A DNA stretch of 64,000 bases from VXYK01 sp965214565 (GTDB lineage: Bacteria > Actinomycetota > Acidimicrobiia > Acidimicrobiales > Aldehydirespiratoraceae). Positions within the stretch are counted from its first letter, which is position 1. Each line of letters opens with the position of its first letter. The DNA is taken from contig OZ243951.1 of NCBI GenBank assembly GCA_965214565.1, positions 1,922,001 through 1,986,000 on the forward strand. Reading direction: 5' to 3'. A program made the position numbers and the translations under genes. Below the pieces are notes generated by a model, which was not told where the DNA came from, ran no database searches, and saw only the letters and a program-made list of their open reading frames with translations. Shown here piece by piece: positions 60,446 to 64,000 of this stretch.

Positions 60446-61072
60446 CTAACTGGAGCTGGGGGCGTGGTCGGGCGCTGGGTTGAACAGGTTTGACGGCAGA
60501 TCCGCGGGGTTGTCCACGTCCCACGCCAGCGAGGCGTCGTAGATCTCGGTGAAGTCGAGGCCCAACCGGGCCGATTCAGCACGGTGCCTCGCGAACGATC
60601 CAGGACCGTAGGAGAAAACGAATCCGGTGTTGGTGGGCAGGCTCATCACGTTGGAGCCGTCGCGGTGCCGGTCGGGCGCCAACGCCACTCCGGTGCCGTC
60701 CACGACCCGCAGGTCCGTCGCGTACGGCAGGTCGGCGTGGGCGACGATGATCCTCGACGCCCCGGTATCGGCTGCGGCCGCGGCGGCCGCCGTCACCGCG
60801 GGGTTGAGCCCGCTCACCCCCACGGCGCAACTCACGGATCCGAGTGCTTGTGCCCAGTCCGCCACCTCGTCGTCGTCGGTTACCACCCAGACCGGCAGGT
60901 CGTGCGCGGCGGCCACCACTGTCTCCGCCATTCGGCGGATCAGCGCCCTGCGCGCCTGCGGGTCGAGCGAGTGGGCGAGGCGGCTCTTGGCATTGTCGAA
61001 CGATCGAACCGGCACCAACACGATCGTGCCGCTCGTCGCTGGTTCGCGCCTCTCCGGATCACACAGGTCCAC
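60446..61072 (-). CDS. cofC: 2-phospho-L-lactate / phosphoenolpyruvate guanylyltransferase (CofC/FbiD)
   Basis: 208 residues. VPVRSFDNAKSRLAHSLDP, the ALAPDRHRDGSNVMSLPT region and GFVFSYGPGSFARHRAESARLG are CofC/FbiD hallmarks. It activates phospholactate or PEP with GTP in coenzyme F420 synthesis, implying an F420-using organism. GTG 61072 abuts a GAGTGAGGAG purine tract, a very short spacing, so a start slightly downstream is possible. cofC beside gpsA matches the Rv2983-Rv2982c neighbourhood of M. tuberculosis, from memory. Confidence 0.88.
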   Translation of the reverse strand: MDLCDPERREPATSGTIVLVPVRSFDNAKSRLAHSLDPQARRALIRRMAETVVAAAHDLPVWVVTDDDEVADWAQALGSVSCAVGVSGLNPAVTAAAAAAADTGASRIIVAHADLPYATDLRVVDGTGVALAPDRHRDGSNVMSLPTNTGFVFSYGPGSFARHRAESARLGLDFTEIYDASLAWDVDNPADLPSNLFNPAPDHAPSSS

Positions 61073-61085
61073 CTCCTCACTCTAA

Positions 61086-61239
61086 GGCTCGTTGCCGGGG
61101 TGTTGTGGGGGGAGTCCGAGGTGGTGGTATCGCCATTGGTGTTCGCCTCATTTTGTGGCTCGTTGGTCGGGGTGTTGTAGGCGCTTCGGTTGGGGCAGGA
61201 GTTGCTCAGGTTTGGGACTCGTATGTGGGGTGTTGTGGG
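61086..61239 (+). repeat. Three imperfect 24-25-bp direct repeats before gpsA
   Basis: Copies of GGCTCGTTG(C/GT)CGGGGTGTTGT start at 61086 and 61157; a third, GGACTCGTATGTGGGGTGTTGTGGG, starts at 61215. The common core GGGGTGTTGT is separated by about 71 and 58 bp. All lie in the 208-bp non-coding space between cofC and gpsA; function unknown, possibly binding sites in the gpsA leader. Confidence 0.65.
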
Positions 61240-61280
61240 CCGTTCAGTCGGGGTGGGGGCTTTGGGCCTAGGGTGGACCC

Positions 61281-62270
61281 ATGGATATGCATGTCGCGGT
61301 TGTCGGCGCAGGGTCCTGGGGGACGACGGTGGCCCATCTGAGTTCGCACAATGTCGCCACCACGCTCTACAGCCGCCGTGAGGAGGTGGCTGAGGTGATC
61401 AATACCCGCCATGAGAACCCCCGTTACCTGCCCGGATACCAGCTCCACCCGTCTCTGCGGGCGTCGAGCGATTTGGCTGGCGTGGTGTCGGCGGCCGACG
61501 TGCTGGTCATGGGAGTGCCCTCTGGAGGGTTCCGTGAAACGCTCATAGAGCTTCGCCCGAGCCTCAGACCCTGGGTTCCGGTCGTGTCGCTGGCGAAGGG
61601 CCTGGAGCCGTTGACCCGCAAGCGGATGACCCAGGTCGCCGAAGACGAACTTCCGGGCCATCCCGTCGGTGTGCTCACCGGCCCGAACCTCGCCAAGGAG
61701 ATCCTGGCGGGAGACCCCGCGGCAGCGGTCATCGCCTTCGATGACGAGACCATCGCACGACGTCTCCAAGAGGTGTTCTCCACAGATCTGTTCCGGGTCT
61801 ACACCAACACTGACGTTCTCGGTTGCGAGATTGGCGGTGCGCTGAAGAACGTGGTCGCCCTCGCCGCGGGGATTGCCGAGGGACTCGGCACCGGGGACAA
61901 CACCCGGGCTGCGGTCATTACCCGGGGCCTGGCCGAACTCACCCGGTTGGGCGTGGCGATGGGCGGCAACCCCGCCACCTTCGCCGGTCTCGCCGGTGTC
62001 GGTGACCTGCTCGCTACGTGCATGAGCCCCCAGAGCCGGAACCGCTACGTGGGGGAGCAACTCGGTCTGGGTCGTTCGGTCGACGAGATCATTGCGGAGA
62101 TGGACCAGGTGGCTGAAGGCGTCAAGTCAGCGCATATCGTGCTCGAACTGGCCGCCGAGCACGACGTCTACATGCCGATCTCCGAAGAGGTCTGTCTGTG
62201 CGTTCAGGGAGGTCAGGGAGCAGACGACGCGTACCGGGGCCTGATGGCGCGGGAGATTTCCAGCGAGTGA
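61281..62270 (+). CDS. gpsA: Glycerol-3-phosphate dehydrogenase [NAD(P)+]
   Basis: 329 residues. Rossmann motif VVGAGSWGTTVAHL at the N-terminus, SLAKGLEP, GPNLAKEI and the C-terminal GNPATFAGLAGVGDLLATC. It reduces DHAP to sn-glycerol 3-phosphate for phospholipid synthesis. The TGA overlaps the GTG of the following frameshifted gene (GTGA), indicating that they form an operon. Confidence 0.93.
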   Translation: MDMHVAVVGAGSWGTTVAHLSSHNVATTLYSRREEVAEVINTRHENPRYLPGYQLHPSLRASSDLAGVVSAADVLVMGVPSGGFRETLIELRPSLRPWVPVVSLAKGLEPLTRKRMTQVAEDELPGHPVGVLTGPNLAKEILAGDPAAAVIAFDDETIARRLQEVFSTDLFRVYTNTDVLGCEIGGALKNVVALAAGIAEGLGTGDNTRAAVITRGLAELTRLGVAMGGNPATFAGLAGVGDLLATCMSPQSRNRYVGEQLGLGRSVDEIIAEMDQVAEGVKSAHIVLELAAEHDVYMPISEEVCLCVQGGQGADDAYRGLMAREISSE

Positions 62271-64000
62271 CCGTGCGCTTCGGTTTGAAACGGTGGGGCC
62301 GGTTGTCTCGGTCGTCTGGGTCGTCTCAGTCGGTTGGGTCAGAGGGATCGTCTGGGTCGTCTGGCTCGTCTGGGTCGTCTCAGTCGGTTGAGTCGGAGGG
62401 CTCGTCTGGCTCGTCTGGCTCGGTTGGGTCGTCTGGCTCGGTTGGGTCGGAGGGATCGGTTGGATCGTGTGGATCTCGTCTGGCTCGGATGGGTTGGTTG
62501 GTTTGGACGGGTCGTCTCGGTCGTCGGGGTCGGCTGGACGGGCGCGAACTGTGGATGCCAGCGTGGCCGCTGGTGGCAGCGTCCTCGCCGGTTCGGTGAT
62601 CGGCGACCTTGAGGGGCCCTTGGCTGTGGTTGACGAGCATGGCCGGGTGCAGACGATCGACCGCAGATGGTCGTTCGAATGGGGGGTCGGTGTTGGGGAC
62701 CGCTGGCGCGTCGCCCACGAGACAGCGGGCACCCGTCGGCACCGGATCAACGACGCCCCGGTCTACGAGACCCGCCTGCGAATATCCGCCGGTGACGTGG
62801 TTGCACGTGTGGCGGTGGCAAACGACGGGGTCAGCAGAGCCCTCGTCGTGGAGTTCGAGAACCTGTCGAGCGACGCGGTGGCGGTCGCGCTGGTGGGCCG
62901 TGCGGTCGGTGGTGAAGTCTCGGTCACCCGTGACTCGGTGAGCCTCGATGGGCGGGTGTGGATCCAGCCTGAGCGTCAAGCAGGAGGCGTGGTCGCGGCC
63001 AGCGGTCCGCAGGACCCTTGGCCGGAGATCCAGAAAGGTCCAGACGCAGAGCCCGTGTCGGTCCGTGGCAGCGATGTCGCGGCCGGTCTGGTGATGGCAC
63101 TGCCGCATCGACAGAGCGTCAAGTTCCAAATCATGATCGAAGGCAGGGTGCCGACACGGACAGCCTCGCCGACAGAGATCGCCTCAGGGTGGTCAGCCGT
63201 CACCGCTGATGCGCTGAGCGTCGATGTCGCGGACGGCGACCTCGGTACGGCGTGGAGACGGATACTCGGTGACCTTGTTGTCCAGGCCGGATCCGACGAT
63301 CCCGGAAGCGCAGCTGAAGCCGCCCCGATCCTCGACATCGCCGGACTCGACCGTGAGGCTGATCGGGCCCGCGCCACAGTGGTTGCGGCGAGCGAGGCGG
63401 GACTCTTGACTGGCGCGCCTGCGGTCGCTGCGCTGCGAGCACTTCTATCGCGCGATCTGCGGGTTCAAAAGGTTTCCGGGATCGATCAACTCGCGGATGT
63501 GCTGGTCTCGCGTGCAACCGGTTCACTCGACATCGAAACAGCGAACCTGCTGGCGCGTGTCCTGGAAGGTTCCGACCGCAAGGCTGCAGCCGATGCCTAT
63601 CGCCTAGCCGCCTCGTTGGACCCGAGCGGCCGTTGGCAACCCGTCACACCGGTCGCCAAAGCTGCGGAGCGCGTGTTGCGCATCTTGGTTGACGATTCAC
63701 ATGTTGGAACCCGCGTCGATGTGAACAGCATTGCCAGCACTGTTGGCGACACCGGTGAGGCCGGCGGCGTCCGCATCGACCTTCTCCCCGAGGTGCCCCC
63801 TGATTGGTTCGCAAGACCCGTCGATGTACGAGGCTTCGGCACGCTCTGGGGCCGCGTATCGTTCAGTGTGCGTTGGCACGGTCGCCGCCCTGCGCTGCTC
63901 TGGGAACGAACGGGCGGCCACGACCGAGTCGAACTTCGCTGCGCAGGCCTCGACCCCTCCTGGTCCAGCGTCGAACAGCACGGGGAGACGTTGCTTGCTG
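62267..64000 (+). CDS. Large unknown protein with Ser/Gly-rich N-terminal linker; apparent frameshift; runs off window
   Basis: GTG 62267 overlaps the gpsA stop. Frame 1 encodes MTVRFGLKRWGRLS then ~60 residues of Ser/Gly/Val repeats and stops at 62599. From about 62474 another frame continues the Ser/Gly pattern (SSGSDGLVG) and stays open to the window end: VLAGSVIGDLEGPLAVVDEHGRV, β-rich, no catalytic motif recognised, then an Ala/Leu-rich helical part and a Trp-rich terminal part (SFSVRWHGRRPALLWE). Removing one TC from the TCTC at 62474-62477 joins the frames. Alternatively translation starts at GTG 62551. Function unknown. Confidence 0.6.
62301..62490 (+). repeat. TCGTCTGGG/TCGGTTGGG simple-sequence tract
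   Basis: About 190 bp built from 9-mers TCGTCTGGG, TCGTCTGGC and TCGGTTGGG in shuffled order, encoding the Ser/Gly linker. Almost all units are multiples of three; the TCTC at 62474-62477 is the exception and coincides with the frame break. The minus strand of the same tract is Pro/Thr-rich by composition only. Confidence 0.85.

Noticed and set aside
62127..63129. Pro/Thr-rich minus-strand frames over the Ser/Gly repeat
   Set aside because: The Pro/Thr pattern is just the complement of the TCGTCTGGG tract; the plus strand has the coupled start and the long downstream frame.

Overview
The window is about 64 kb of high-GC chromosomal DNA from an actinomycete-type bacterium. The best fit is class Acidimicrobiia or a close relative, and this is inferred from gene content rather than a marker gene. 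Supporting signs are steroid-type ipdA/ipdB CoA-transferase genes, an F420-biosynthesis gene (cofC/fbiD) next to gpsA, a MurA with Asp in place of the active-site Cys, a PASTA Ser/Thr kinase, GatCAB, many GTG/TTG starts and dense 4-bp stop/start overlaps. I see no rRNA, tRNA, CRISPR array, integrase or transposase.

Layout. 1-4844: oligopeptide-type ABC importer (5'-truncated binding protein, two permeases, two ATPases). 4841-9091: metallo-beta-lactamase-fold hydrolase, then a minus-strand assimilatory sulfite/nitrite reductase with two siroheme biosynthesis genes. 9224-12731: AAA/DUF4143 ATPase, a His-rich membrane protein, an SDR and a MazEF-like toxin-antitoxin pair. 12868-18706: ipdA-ipdB and a two-gene acyl-CoA dehydrogenase, split by a 2.07-kb insert (two lipoproteins around a secreted zincin-like protein) flanked by a 45-bp copy of the ipdB 3' end. 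18913-25636: MTA/SAH nucleosidase and a complete livJ-H-M-G-F type importer. 25789-31570: LMW phosphatase-like protein, murA, NifU-domain protein, GH15 hydrolase, rhomboid protease, SRPBCC protein. 31759-34279: cysteine desulfurase and mnmA, with a decayed second copy of the desulfurase 3' end after mnmA. 34330-37072: accessory patch with vapBC abutting a decapitated DUF4143 ATPase, a PASTA lipoprotein and a secreted protein. 37610-49912: fused NCS2-type permease, ligA, MazG-like, HAD hydrolase, PASTA kinase, SCP2 protein, gatCAB. 49909-64000: MATE transporter, SGNH acyltransferase, NadD-like protein, ilvBNC with a leader peptide and attenuator, DUF2007 protein, a frameshifted PIG-L deacetylase, cofC, gpsA and a large frameshifted unknown protein running off the end.

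The order cysteine desulfurase - mnmA - ligA - gatC-A-B - ilvB-N-C - cofC - gpsA matches, from memory, the Mycobacterium tuberculosis block Rv3025c to Rv2982c. The second half is therefore conserved core chromosome into which accessory pieces have been dropped. The most interesting structures are the insert that regenerates the ipdB end, the ilv leader/attenuator, the second 3'-end duplication around mnmA, the vapBC/ATPase junction with its paired palindromes, and three frameshifts in short repeats (PASTA kinase, PIG-L, gpsA-coupled Ser/Gly protein) that may be real decay or consensus errors.
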